Assembly: GCA_003153935.1 (NCBI GenBank)
Contig: PMCA01000035.1
Span: 1 to 35,026, forward strand
Direction: 5' to 3'
Source: Elusimicrobiota bacterium
GTDB lineage: Bacteria > CAYTYR01 > UBA6262
DNA: 35,026 nucleotides
Under the pieces are notes generated by a model, which had not been told where the DNA came from, did no database searches, and saw only the letters and a program-made list of their open reading frames with translations. Below, one piece after another: positions 23,377-32,187 of the stretch. The translations under genes and the position numbers were made by a program. Each line of letters begins with the position of its first letter. The stretch's first letter is position 1.

Positions 23377-24219
23377 TTATATTATTATCGTCCTGGCCCG
23401 GTGGCACCAGCAGCCGATATTCACGGCGACGGGCAGGCCGGCGATGTGCGTAGGAAAAGTCTTAATATTCACTTTCAACGCCGTAGTAACCCCGCCTAAT
23501 CCTGCCGGACCGATCCTTAATTTATTTATGTCGCTAAGTATTTCCCTGGATAATTTCGCTAACTCTTTATCCCTGACCCGTTGACCTCCGCCTATTTCGA
23601 ACAAAGCTTCTTTGGCCAGCAAGGCCGCGTAATCCATAGTACCGCCGATGCCTACGCCTACGACTATGGGAGGACAGGGATTGGCCCCGGCGGTTTTAAC
23701 CGCTGCGAGAACAAAATCCTTCACTCCTTTGACCCCGGTGGCAGGCTTCAGCATCTTTACCTGTCCCATATTTTCACTGCCGAAACCTTTCGGCACGACG
23801 GTGATCTTGATCTTGCTCCCGGAGACTATCCGGCTATAAATGACCGCGGGCGTATTGGTCTGCGTGTTTTTCCTGGTCAATGGATCAACCACTGACTGCC
23901 TCAGATAACCGTCCAGACAGGCTTCAGCCAAGCCGAGATTGATGGCGGTATTCAGATCACCGCCGGTGATCCTGACGTCTTGCCCTATTTCCGCGAAAAC
24001 GACCGGCAAACCTGTATCCTGGCAAACGGGCATTTTCCTGGCTTCAGCTATACGGCAATTATCAATGATCTGGCTTAACGCTTTAGCCGCTAATCTATGG
24101 GTTTCTTTGGCCAGAGCCCTTTTTAACCCGGAGGTTTGCTCAGGAGTTATCCGGGTATTGGCTTCAATGTATATTTTTTTTACCTGGCTGGTAATGATCT
24201 TTGCGTTAACGGTTCTCAT
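23377..24219 (-). CDS. Class I fumarate hydratase, alpha subunit
   Basis: The iron-sulfur catalytic half of class I fumarase, interconverting fumarate and malate. The 280 residues show three conserved cysteines fit to bind a [4Fe-4S] cluster: C66 in MPVCQDTG, C182 in GANPCPP and C270 in NIGCWCHRA. GGT residues in VGVGIGGTMDYAALLAKEAL and the IGPAGLGGVTTAL segment are typical. The ATG at 24219 overlaps the malic enzyme stop by four bases. This oxygen-sensitive enzyme class fits an anaerobic organism. Tartrate dehydratase is the main alternative. Confidence 0.94.
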   Translation of the reverse strand: MRTVNAKIITSQVKKIYIEANTRITPEQTSGLKRALAKETHRLAAKALSQIIDNCRIAEARKMPVCQDTGLPVVFAEIGQDVRITGGDLNTAINLGLAEACLDGYLRQSVVDPLTRKNTQTNTPAVIYSRIVSGSKIKITVVPKGFGSENMGQVKMLKPATGVKGVKDFVLAAVKTAGANPCPPIVVGVGIGGTMDYAALLAKEALFEIGGGQRVRDKELAKLSREILSDINKLRIGPAGLGGVTTALKVNIKTFPTHIAGLPVAVNIGCWCHRARTIII

Positions 24220-25460
24220 TTGGCTCCGATCAAAAGGCGCGCCTGTTTTTCAATTTCCCGGCCGCTTTTTTTCAAACGCGCCACTTCGGTCCTGCTCGCC
24301 TCTTCCGCGACGGCCCTGGCTACTTTGGGCGCGATGCGCAGGTCATAAGCTTTGGGTATGAAATATTCCGGGCTGAGTTCCCTGGCGGGTATTATATCAG
24401 CGATCGCCAGACTGGCGGCTATCTTCATCTCATCATTGATCATATCCGCCCGCACATCCAGAGCGCCCCGGAATATCCCGGGGAAAGCCAGCACATTATT
24501 CACCTGGTTAGGAAAGTCACTGCGTCCGGTAGCGATAAATTTGGCTCCGGCTTTTTTAGCCAGGGAAGGCAGGATCTCAGGATCAGGGTTAGCCATGGCG
24601 AAAATAACCGGGTTCTTGGCCATGGACCTGACCATAGTTTCAGTCAGAACATTGCCCACCGAAACTCCCAGGAAAATGTCCGCGCCTTTCATGACCTGGG
24701 CCAGGTCGCCTTTTATCTCTTCAGGATTGGTTATCTTGGCTATCTCCGCCTTGGCGGGGTTCATTCCCTCGGCCCGGCCGTCATAAATGCTGCCGTGGGT
24801 ATCGCAAAGAATAATATTCCTGAAGCCGTATTTTAACATGAATTTAGTGATAGCTATACCAGCCGCGCCGGCGCCGTTCATGACCACTTTTACCTTTTCC
24901 GGTTTGCGTTTATCCATCTTCAATACATTTATCAGGCCGGCCAGCACCACTACCGCCGTACCATGCTGGTCATCGTGGAAAATAGGGATATCGGTCTCCC
25001 TGATCAATCTTTCTTCGATGGCGAAACAGCGCGGCGCGGAGATGTCTTCCAGGTTAATGCCGCCGAAGCTGGGGGCCAGGTATTTGACCGTGTTCACGAT
25101 CTGGTCCACATCCTGCGTGGCCAGGCACAGCGGGAAAGCGTCAACGCCACCGAAAGTCTTGAATAACACCGCTTTGCCTTCCATTACGGGCATGGCCGCT
25201 TCGGGACCGATATTACCCAATCCCAGAACAGCGCTGCCGTCGCTTACTACGGCGACCATATTGGCGCGTGAGGTATATTTATAACTCAGTTCCTTTTTCC
25301 GGGCGATGGCCAGGCAGGGCTCCGCTACGCCGGGCGTATAAAGCAATCCCAGGTTATCTTTCGTCACCGGGGTTTTACTCTTAACGACTATCTTGCCATG
25401 CAGTTTTTCATGCAACGCCATGGCTTCTTTTTTGTAATCTATTTTTTTGGCTGCTTTCAT
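24216..25460 (-). CDS. Malic enzyme (malate dehydrogenase, oxaloacetate-decarboxylating)
   Basis: Interconverts malate and pyruvate plus CO2 with NAD(P)+. The 414-residue protein is of the short bacterial type without a phosphotransacetylase-like extension. Blocks in order: LLYTPGVAEPCLAI (about 48-61), VVSDGSAVLGLGNIGPEAAMPVMEGKAVLFK, DIPIFHDDQHGTA (metal site), VVMNGAGAAGIAI (dinucleotide fold), FAMANPDPEI and GRSDFPNQVNNVLAFPGIFRGALDV. Cofactor choice cannot be read by eye. It lies two bases after the IDH gene and overlaps fumA. With fumarase it connects fumarate to pyruvate through malate. Confidence 0.95.
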   Translation of the reverse strand: MKAAKKIDYKKEAMALHEKLHGKIVVKSKTPVTKDNLGLLYTPGVAEPCLAIARKKELSYKYTSRANMVAVVSDGSAVLGLGNIGPEAAMPVMEGKAVLFKTFGGVDAFPLCLATQDVDQIVNTVKYLAPSFGGINLEDISAPRCFAIEERLIRETDIPIFHDDQHGTAVVVLAGLINVLKMDKRKPEKVKVVMNGAGAAGIAITKFMLKYGFRNIILCDTHGSIYDGRAEGMNPAKAEIAKITNPEEIKGDLAQVMKGADIFLGVSVGNVLTETMVRSMAKNPVIFAMANPDPEILPSLAKKAGAKFIATGRSDFPNQVNNVLAFPGIFRGALDVRADMINDEMKIAASLAIADIIPARELSPEYFIPKAYDLRIAPKVARAVAEEASRTEVARLKKSGREIEKQARLLIGAK

Positions 25461-25462
25461 GG

Positions 25463-26521
25463 TTATTTCCCTAACTTCTTAATGATCGCGTCAGCCATCT
25501 GGCTGGTACCGGCTTTGCCGCCCAGGTCGTAAGTCACGTCTTTACCTTCGCCGATAACATCGGTAACCGCCTGGTAAAGGGCCAGGCTTTTCTCCGTTTC
25601 GCCGAGATAATCCAGCATCAGCGCCGCGGACAAAATAAGAGCTGTGGGATTTACCTTGTTCTGCCCCTTGTACTTGGGAGCGCTGCCGTGCACTGCTTCA
25701 AATACCGCCGTGTCCCTGCCGAAATTCGCCCCCGGAGCTATGCCCAGGCCGCCGATAAGACCGGCGCACAGGTCAGAAATGATGTCCCCGTACAAGTTGG
25801 GTAAAACCATTACGTCGTAGAGATGGGGTTTCTGCACCAGCTGCATGCACATGTTATCGATCAAGCGTTCTTCATACTCGATATTCGGGTATTGTTTGGC
25901 TACTTCCCTGGCCACATCGAAGAACAGGCCATCGGTATACTTCATAATATTGGCTTTGGTTACCGCGGTCACTTTGCGGCGTTTATGTTTAATAGCGTAG
26001 TTAAAAGCGAATTCCACTATCTGCCGGCTGCCTTCACGGGAGATCGGCTTGATGCTGATAGCGGCGCCCGGCCTTATCTTGCCTTTGGCCTGCGTGATGA
26101 TGGCTTCGGCTTCCGGCGACCCGCTGGCATACTCCACTCCGGCGTACAGGTCTTCGGTATTTTCCCTGACTACTACCAGGTCAATGTCCTTATAATAAGA
26201 TTTAACCCCAACGATAGACCGGCAGGGACGCAAGCAGGTATACAAGTCCAGCTCTTTGCGCAACGCCACGTTGACACTGCGGAATCCGGTGCCTATGGGC
26301 GTGGTTAACGGCCCTTTGAGCGCTACTTTATTTTTGCGCACGGACGCCAGCACAGCCTCCGGCAGCGGCGTACCGTATTTTTCGATCACGTCGGCTCCCG
26401 CTTCCTGTACGTCCCAATTTATCTTGACACCGGTGGCTTCCACCACCCGGCGGGTAGCTTCGCTGATCTCTTGCCCGATCCCGTCTCCCGGGATCAATGT
26501 CACGTTATAAACTTTACTCAC
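25463..26521 (-). CDS. Isocitrate dehydrogenase (IDH/IPMDH family)
   Basis: Oxidatively decarboxylates isocitrate to 2-oxoglutarate. The 352-residue length is that of NAD-type IDH and IPMDH enzymes. [17 protein letters not shown] (69-84; S82 and N84) and [17 protein letters not shown] match IDH rather than isopropylmalate dehydrogenase, as does [13 protein letters not shown] (118-130). The [19 protein letters not shown] block is strongly conserved. The cofactor region reads [16 protein letters not shown], with K283-Y284 at positions that favour NADP in E. coli IDH, followed by TYDLGG (330-335), more like NAD types. So NADP use is suggested but not certain. The start codon is GTG at 26521 with GGAAGGGG eight bases upstream. 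It lies between the response regulator and malic enzyme. Leucine synthesis (LeuB) is less likely. Confidence 0.88.
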   Translation of the reverse strand: MSKVYNVTLIPGDGIGQEISEATRRVVEATGVKINWDVQEAGADVIEKYGTPLPEAVLASVRKNKVALKGPLTTPIGTGFRSVNVALRKELDLYTCLRPCRSIVGVKSYYKDIDLVVVRENTEDLYAGVEYASGSPEAEAIITQAKGKIRPGAAISIKPISREGSRQIVEFAFNYAIKHKRRKVTAVTKANIMKYTDGLFFDVAREVAKQYPNIEYEERLIDNMCMQLVQKPHLYDVMVLPNLYGDIISDLCAGLIGGLGIAPGANFGRDTAVFEAVHGSAPKYKGQNKVNPTALILSAALMLDYLGETEKSLALYQAVTDVIGEGKDVTYDLGGKAGTSQMADAIIKKLGK

Positions 26522-26550
26522 TAAATATTCCCCTTCCTGATTTTTGTTTT

Positions 26551-27501
26551 TTATTCTTTTCCTGGTTCCGCCCGGCGGTCCTTGATATAGACGCTCTTAG
26601 AGAACGTCTTGGCGTAATTACCCAGGTCGGCGCCGATTTCTCCTATCTCTTCCGCGCATTCCAGGCTGATCCGCTCGTTCGTGACTACGGCTATGTACAT
26701 GGTCATGACCGGGAATTTATTGATATTGCCCTTGCGGTCGTGGCTGATGATATAGCCCCGGGAGCGGTCCTCAGCCGAATAGAAACCGGTGATACCAGCG
26801 TCAAAGCGACTGAGCACTTCCTGGCATATCTTGTCGACGATATCTGGTCCGCAGATGATAATAAAGTCATCCCCGCCGATATGTCCGGCAAAATCATGCT
26901 CGCGCGCCATGGTTTTGACCACATTAGTGATCAATTCGCCGGTGAACTTAATGACCTTGTCCCCGTGCTCAAACCCGTATTTATCGTTAAAGGCCTTGAA
27001 CTGGCGCAGGTCGATATGGCAGACCGCCATTTTCTCTTTTTTCTCGATCCTCTTGTTGATCTCCTGCTTGATGGAAATATTTCCCGGCAGTTTGGTGAGC
27101 GGATTGGCGTCCAGTGAGGTCATAGTGCGCCGCAGTATCATCTTGATCCGCGCCAGCAGTTCAATGGGCTCGAACGGTTTGACGACATAATCATCTACAC
27201 CGGCTTCAATACCTTTCACCTTATCGTCCACCTCGCCTTTGGCGGTCAGCATGATGATCGGGATGTGCCGGTATAAAATATCACCTTTCAGGATCTTGGC
27301 CACTTCATGCCCGTTCATTTCCGGCATCATGAAATCCAGGATGATCAGGTCGGGAGGCATGCTCTTCACCTGATCGATCGCTTCCTTACCGTTAAACGCC
27401 TGTTTTATTTCATAACCGTCATTCTCCAGCGTCAGCTTAAGTATCTCCTGGATGTCATAATTGTCGTCTACGGTAAGAATAGTCCCTTTACTAGCCGCCA
27501 T
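26551..27501 (-). CDS. Response regulator with degenerate GGDEF (GGDDF) domain
   Basis: A 316-residue two-domain protein. The receiver domain (about 5-122) has acidic D12-D13, phospho-acceptor D56 in [13 protein letters not shown]86 and K108. The GGDEF-type domain (about 130-300) has NPLTKLPG in place of [28 protein letters not shown] and GGDDF (209-213) in place of GGDEF. The c-di-GMP inhibitory-site motif RxxD (R200-D203) stands five residues before GGDDF, the expected spacing. Loss of the metal-binding glutamate makes cyclase activity doubtful, but c-di-GMP binding remains possible. No histidine kinase is nearby. It lies between the aconitase-like small subunit and IDH in the same transcript, an unusual place for a signalling gene. 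ATG 27501 with GAGGTG upstream. Confidence 0.9.
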   Translation of the reverse strand: MAASKGTILTVDDNYDIQEILKLTLENDGYEIKQAFNGKEAIDQVKSMPPDLIILDFMMPEMNGHEVAKILKGDILYRHIPIIMLTAKGEVDDKVKGIEAGVDDYVVKPFEPIELLARIKMILRRTMTSLDANPLTKLPGNISIKQEINKRIEKKEKMAVCHIDLRQFKAFNDKYGFEHGDKVIKFTGELITNVVKTMAREHDFAGHIGGDDFIIICGPDIVDKICQEVLSRFDAGITGFYSAEDRSRGYIISHDRKGNINKFPVMTMYIAVVTNERISLECAEEIGEIGADLGNYAKTFSKSVYIKDRRAEPGKE

Positions 27502-27533
27502 TTCACACCTCGCTAAGTTTTATGGACCTATTT

Positions 27534-28037
27534 CTATAAATTAAAACCATGATGTTTTTTGATATGTTCCACCAGTCCGCCGTCCTGCAGCAGGCTTAAC
27601 ATAACCGGGGGCAGCGGTTTGATCTTTATATCCTTATTCTGGGTAATATTAGTGACCACGCCTTTAGCCAGGTCCAGTTTCAATTCATCACCGTCCTTGA
27701 TCTGGTCGGTATCGCATTCGATCAAGGGCAAGCCGATATTGAAGGCGTTGCGATAGAATATGCGGGCGAAACTCTTGGCCATGACCGCGCTGATCCTGGC
27801 GTATTTGATGGCCTGGGGCGCCTGCTCACGGGATGATCCGCAGCCAAAATTCCTGCCGGCTACGATAAAATCGCCATCCTGGCGACGCTGGAAAAACCCT
27901 GGATCCAGATCCTCCATCACGTGGGTAGCCAGCTCGTTCGGGTCCTGGATCTTGAACTTATAGCGACCGCTGATTATATAATCGGTATTAATGTCGTTAT
28001 CCTGTGAGAACCTGCGCGCTTTACCTTGGAATATCAT
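27534..28037 (-). CDS. Aconitase/isopropylmalate dehydratase family, small subunit
   Basis: The swivel-domain subunit of a two-chain hydro-lyase. The 167 residues contain DINTDYIISGRYKFKIQDP (15-33), HVMEDLDPGF, the GRNFGCGSSREQAP motif (61-74) and the AKSFARIFYRNAFNIGLPLIECD block. The loop that sets substrate choice reads Y26-K-F-K instead of the YLRT-type loop I recall from archaeal homoaconitase. Gene context (IDH, fumarase, malic enzyme) suggests citrate/isocitrate as substrate, although isopropylmalate or homocitrate cannot be excluded. The ATG at 28037 follows GGAG by five bases, and the large subunit is encoded 15 bases upstream. Confidence 0.9.
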   Translation of the reverse strand: MIFQGKARRFSQDNDINTDYIISGRYKFKIQDPNELATHVMEDLDPGFFQRRQDGDFIVAGRNFGCGSSREQAPQAIKYARISAVMAKSFARIFYRNAFNIGLPLIECDTDQIKDGDELKLDLAKGVVTNITQNKDIKIKPLPPVMLSLLQDGGLVEHIKKHHGFNL

Positions 28038-28052
28038 TACGTCTCCTCATAA

Positions 28053-29309
28053 TTATTTAAGGTGTTTCCGGGGATCGGTGATCTTGCCGGTGATGACCGA
28101 AGCCGCGACGGTAGCCGGGGACGCCAGATATATAAACGCATTCGGGTTGCCCATCCGGCCTTTAAAGTTGCGGTTGGCAGTAGAGATCACATTTTCATTG
28201 TCTGACGGCACCCCGTTGTGCGTTCCCACGCAGGGTCCGCAGCCGGGCGTGACCAGGGTCGCGCCGGCATCCAGTAAAGTATCGATATATCCTTTTTTCA
28301 TGGTTTCCTTGAGAATCCAGTTGCTGGCCGGGGCGACGATCAGACGCACTCCCTTTTTTATCTTCTTACCCTTGAGTATCTTCGCGGCAATGCCGAAGTC
28401 TTCCACTCGGCCGTTGGTGCAGGTGCCGATAAACCCCTGGGCGATCTCCGTACCAGCCACTTCCCTGACCGGGCAGACATTATCCACTTGATGCGGCTTG
28501 GCTACCTGCGGTTCCAGTTTACTGACGTCAAAGATCAGGGTCCGGAAGTATTTGGCGTCGGGATCGGCGCTCTGGCACAGGAATTTTTTGCGGGAATGTT
28601 TCTTGACCCAATCCAAGGTCTTCTTATCGCACTCCATCAAGCCGAACTTAGCCCCCATCTCTATGGCCATATTGGATATGGTGAACCTGGCGTCCACGCT
28701 CAGGTTATTGATAGCCGGCCCGGTATACTCACAGGACATGTAAGTGGCCCCGTCCGCGCCTACCTGTCCGATTAGGAATAGTATCAGGTCCTTGCTGTAC
28801 ACGCCTTTGGGTAATTTACCGTTACAGATGAATTTTATAGACTCCGGTACTTTGAACCAGTTACGTCCGGTAGCGGCACAGGCGGCCACGTCCGTCGACC
28901 CCATGCCGGTGGCGGCGACATTAAGCGCGCCGTAAGTGCAGGTATGGGAATCCGCGCCTACGACCAGATCTCCGGGCACCACGAATCCTCTTTCCGGAAC
29001 TAATTGGTGGCAAACCCCCTGGCCGACATCAAAAAACTGCAGTTTCTGCTGCAGTGAAAAATCCCTAATTTTCTTATGTATGGCGCTGACGCCGCTATTC
29101 GGGCTGGGCGATGAATGGTCGATAATTACAGCCATCTTCTTGCTGTCAAAAACCCGGGTCGCGTTCATCTTTTTGAAACTGTCGATAACGATGCCGCTGG
29201 TGCCGTCCTGCCCCAGGCAAAAATCAATTTCCGCGATGACTATCTCGTTAGCCGCGACATTTTTGCCGGCGTGTTTGGAGAATATTTTTTCGATGATTGT
29301 TTGTCCCAA
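28053..29309 (-). CDS. Aconitase/isopropylmalate dehydratase family, large subunit
   Basis: The iron-sulfur catalytic subunit, 418 residues, the size of LeuC/homoaconitase-type chains rather than monomeric aconitase (about 650-900). Cluster cysteines are C297 in GTCTNGR, and C357 and C360 in TPGCGPCVG. Other marks are VIIDHSSPSPNSG (61-73), VVGADSHTCTYGALN (116-130) and the RNFKGRMGNPNAFIYLASPATVAAS tail. Translation opens at TTG 29309 with AGGAG six bases upstream. The enzyme should interconvert citrate and isocitrate given the IDH gene nearby; 3-isopropylmalate is the alternative. It is the first gene behind the promoter at 29345-29373. Confidence 0.9.
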   Translation of the reverse strand: MGQTIIEKIFSKHAGKNVAANEIVIAEIDFCLGQDGTSGIVIDSFKKMNATRVFDSKKMAVIIDHSSPSPNSGVSAIHKKIRDFSLQQKLQFFDVGQGVCHQLVPERGFVVPGDLVVGADSHTCTYGALNVAATGMGSTDVAACAATGRNWFKVPESIKFICNGKLPKGVYSKDLILFLIGQVGADGATYMSCEYTGPAINNLSVDARFTISNMAIEMGAKFGLMECDKKTLDWVKKHSRKKFLCQSADPDAKYFRTLIFDVSKLEPQVAKPHQVDNVCPVREVAGTEIAQGFIGTCTNGRVEDFGIAAKILKGKKIKKGVRLIVAPASNWILKETMKKGYIDTLLDAGATLVTPGCGPCVGTHNGVPSDNENVISTANRNFKGRMGNPNAFIYLASPATVAASVITGKITDPRKHLK

Positions 29310-29344
29310 ATTAAGCTCCTTATTTCCCGCAATTTAATTTAATA

Positions 29345-29373
29345 AGTATACCGAAAATAAGCAAAATATTCAA
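29345..29373 (-). promoter_or_regulatory. Promoter of the aconitase-IDH-malic-fumarase-ackA-nfn operon
   Basis: On the minus strand a -35 TTGAAT (29368-29373) and a -10 TATACT (29345-29350) are 17 bases apart. The -35 overlaps the stop codon of the upstream O-antigen ligase gene. Transcription would start near 29338, leaving a leader of about 30 bases that ends in AGGAG. This separates the carbon/redox operon from the polysaccharide operon, although read-through is possible. Confidence 0.78.
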
Positions 29374-31028
29374 GGTTTTTTTGCGCCCTGGAGATGGGCA
29401 AATTCCTTCCGGAACTCCTCTACGTTGGGAGCCAGCACCAGTACCTGCCGGTAGACCTCGATCGCCTTTTCTTTCTGCCCTATATGCCAGTAGAAATCAG
29501 CCAGGGTCCGGTAACGGAAAGGATTCAGCGACTGCAGGTGTGCCGCTTTTTCCAGGTAATGCCCGGCTGCCCAGATAAAGATACCGTCTTTCAGCTGCAT
29601 GCCTTCATTATAAAAAGTTATACCAGCCTTGCTCATGATCTCCGGATCAATAGGGTTAAATTTCATGGCCCGGTCGTAGTAGACCATGGATTCAAGGTAA
29701 TTAAGGTTGTTAGCGGCCATATCACCCTGTTCTTCCTGATTGGCGGCTATTACCGGCATGGACAGTATGGCGGCCAGTAAAATTACCAGGCCCCAGGAAA
29801 GTCCCAGCCATAAATTCCTTCTCACCACTTTGATCTCGGCGATCTTACCCTGTTTCTCTTTGGCCAGGCTTACCGTGACCGCCAGCAAGGCCATGAATAT
29901 CATAGCCAGCCCCGGGGAATGCAGGTTGAATTCTATCATTGATTGCGCCAGTATTCCAGTAACCACTGCTACAAAACCGATCATAGCACTATTCTTTTCT
30001 ATCCCTACCTGCCTGGATGCGTTCCGGAAGTAGACAACCAGTATCCAGATAAATAACGCCACTCCCGGCAGGCCGAAATCGGTCCAGATGTTCAATAATT
30101 CGTTATGCACGTACGGAGCGGAACGCAGCCCGGGCATGGTTTTGTAACGCGGGAAATAGTACCTGAAAGTCTCTAGTCCCGTACCTAAAACGGGATAATC
30201 CTTGATATAATTGATCGTCTCCTTGTATAAAGCCACTTTCTCAAAAGTGTAAGGATCATGTATCTCGCGGCTGAAAACCACGCCGCGCAGCGGAGTCATG
30301 ACGATCAGTACCAGCGCCGCAGCGGCCAAGCCGGCGAAAATATAGGACCACTTGCGCCGGTAAATGAACAAGATCACAAATATACCTATCCCCAGGCTTA
30401 AGGCGCCGCCCTTGGATTTAGTCAACCAGAGGGCGGTCAGTTCCACCGCTATGACTAAGACCCATAAAAAGCGGTCCTTTATTTCCATCGTACCGTAAAA
30501 CAGCTGGTAACAGATAAAGGTCAAGCCGCAGGCCAGGAAACCGGCAAAATGATTGGGATTGGGAAAGGTCGAGAGCACCCTGCCACCGGCCGGTATTCCC
30601 CATAGACCGAAAAAGTACTCATATATAGACAGCACCGCCAAAATGAAACTTAACCAGATGACCAACCGGTAAATATACTTTACCAGGGCGTTCCGGTTTT
30701 CGTAATTGAGCAGGATCAGGCCGAATATTAGCAGCGATAAAAACTTCAGCAGAGCCATCAGGCTCTCCAGGATATGAGGCGATTTAAAGAAGCCGATCAG
30801 CCCTACCAGTATAGCCAGGATCAGGGGATTGTCCAGCGGAGTCGACCGGGTAGAGATCTTGCCGGCCATTATCATCTGCGTCAACCAGATGCCCAGGGTT
30901 ACAAAGACGCCTACTATCAGTAGAGTATCGCCCATCAGGGACGGGATATTGGGTATAAAAGCGGCGCCGCCCAGCAGAACCATTATCATAATGGTTTTCA
31001 TTTTTAGTAGATGGTCGTTGGCAGGCAA
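29370..31028 (-). CDS. O-antigen ligase/polymerase family protein with C-terminal TPR
   Basis: A 552-residue polytopic membrane protein. Residues 10-440 hold about a dozen hydrophobic segments; the large periplasmic loop and the HNELLNIWTDFGLPGVALFIWIL block (about 303-325) mark the Wzy_C/O-antigen ligase family. Residues about 450-545 form soluble tetratricopeptide-like helices (AMKFNPIDPEIMSKAG, LADFYWHIGQKEKAIEVYRQVL). Such proteins ligate or polymerise lipid-linked glycans on lipid A, proteins or other acceptors outside the inner membrane; the acceptor here is unknown. The start is probably TTG 31028 with GGGAG six bases upstream; an internal ATG at 31001 is the alternative. It is the last gene of the polysaccharide operon, one base after the GT4 gene. 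Confidence 0.9.
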   Translation of the reverse strand: MPANDHLLKMKTIMIMVLLGGAAFIPNIPSLMGDTLLIVGVFVTLGIWLTQMIMAGKISTRSTPLDNPLILAILVGLIGFFKSPHILESLMALLKFLSLLIFGLILLNYENRNALVKYIYRLVIWLSFILAVLSIYEYFFGLWGIPAGGRVLSTFPNPNHFAGFLACGLTFICYQLFYGTMEIKDRFLWVLVIAVELTALWLTKSKGGALSLGIGIFVILFIYRRKWSYIFAGLAAAALVLIVMTPLRGVVFSREIHDPYTFEKVALYKETINYIKDYPVLGTGLETFRYYFPRYKTMPGLRSAPYVHNELLNIWTDFGLPGVALFIWILVVYFRNASRQVGIEKNSAMIGFVAVVTGILAQSMIEFNLHSPGLAMIFMALLAVTVSLAKEKQGKIAEIKVVRRNLWLGLSWGLVILLAAILSMPVIAANQEEQGDMAANNLNYLESMVYYDRAMKFNPIDPEIMSKAGITFYNEGMQLKDGIFIWAAGHYLEKAAHLQSLNPFRYRTLADFYWHIGQKEKAIEVYRQVLVLAPNVEEFRKEFAHLQGAKKP

Positions 31029-31029
31029 T

Positions 31030-32187
31030 TTAAACTCCCTTAGTCAATATTTTTAGATACAGTTTGCTTTGTTCCTGCACCATTTCATCAATATCAAAAT
31101 CTCCGGAGGCCTGTATCAAGGCGGCTGCTGCGGCGGCCAGTTTCTGCGCCGCCTCTGGATCTTTAAGCAAAGATATCACTTTCTCCGCCATTATCCCCGG
31201 CTGGTGAAAATCAGCTAAATATCCAGTGATGCCGTCTTTAACAATTTCTTTGACCCCGTCCGCCGGCGTGGCCACTACCGGTTTACGAGAGACGAACGCT
31301 TCCACTATTACCCTGGGCAGGCCTTCCCATAAGGAAGTCAGGACAACCACATCCATTAGTTGCAGGACTACATTCGCATCACGGCGCCAGCCGGAGAGTA
31401 CCAGGTGTTTCTCCAGTCCCAGCTCACGGCTGAGTTTCTCGATCTGCGGCCTGAGTTCGCCATCGCCGACCAGGAGGAACCTGGTTTCCGGCAGTTCCTT
31501 GCTGATTAGGGCCGCCATCCTGACAAAATCAAGCGGCGCCTTCTGCGGCTTGAAGCAGGCAACCATGCCCACCACCTGAGCAGTCGGCGGAATGCCCAAT
31601 TTATTTTTCTCTTCGGTTATATTAACTTTGACCCGATAAGCCGCGGTCTTGATCCCGCTGTGTATTACCTGGTATTGCTGGTCATGCCCGATACCCAACT
31701 TGAGAGCTTTCTTCGTATTTTCTCCCGACACTACTATCAGCCTGGAGGTGATACCGGCGGTTAATCTTTCCAGCCAGATGAACAACCACCTGGTCCAGAA
31801 TTTTTGCTCGTCGTTGAAGCCGAACCCGTGGAAAGTATGAATGATCACCTTAACGCCGGCGAATTTAGCGGCCCAGCGTCCCAATATACCCGCTTTGGAA
31901 GAATGCGTATGAACTATATCAAAATTATAGCGCCGGCAGATACGGTATATTTTTATCAGGCTCAGCAAGTCTTTTCCGGGACAAAGCCGCCTGACCAGGG
32001 TTGGGACAAATAACAGCCGCTGGCCCAGATTGATCTTAGCGTCCTGGTCCAGCAAGCCGCCCGGGCCCGTAACCAGGTATGTTTCATAGAGTGCCGGATC
32101 CAGGTAGGTGGCGGTATAAAGGGTGTTTTCCTGGGCTCCGCCCAGCTCCAGCTGGGTAATGATGTGGGCGATCTTTATCTTATCCAA
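31030..32187 (-). CDS. GT4 family glycosyltransferase
   Basis: A GT-B fold retaining glycosyltransferase, 385 residues. The N-terminal domain starts IAHIITQLELGGAQENTL, with the GGAQ acceptor-side loop. The C-terminal donor domain contains LVGDGELRPQIEKLSRELGL, VVLTSLWEGLPRVIVEAFVSRKPVVAT (the E-x7-E motif) and DGVKEIVKDGITGYL. It should add a sugar to a lipid-linked glycan on the cytoplasmic face of the membrane. The sugar and acceptor cannot be deduced. The start overlaps the epimerase stop by eight bases, which suggests a coupled operon. Confidence 0.94.
   Translation of the reverse strand: MDKIKIAHIITQLELGGAQENTLYTATYLDPALYETYLVTGPGGLLDQDAKINLGQRLLFVPTLVRRLCPGKDLLSLIKIYRICRRYNFDIVHTHSSKAGILGRWAAKFAGVKVIIHTFHGFGFNDEQKFWTRWLFIWLERLTAGITSRLIVVSGENTKKALKLGIGHDQQYQVIHSGIKTAAYRVKVNITEEKNKLGIPPTAQVVGMVACFKPQKAPLDFVRMAALISKELPETRFLLVGDGELRPQIEKLSRELGLEKHLVLSGWRRDANVVLQLMDVVVLTSLWEGLPRVIVEAFVSRKPVVATPADGVKEIVKDGITGYLADFHQPGIMAEKVISLLKDPEAAQKLAAAAAALIQASGDFDIDEMVQEQSKLYLKILTKGV

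Noticed and set aside
25463-29309. A leucine biosynthesis reading (leuC, leuD, leuB).
   Set aside because: The dehydrogenase has IDH-type RSVN and [11 protein letters not shown] segments and a KY cofactor pair, the neighbours are TCA-type genes, and no leuA is present. It remains an alternative only for the dehydratase.
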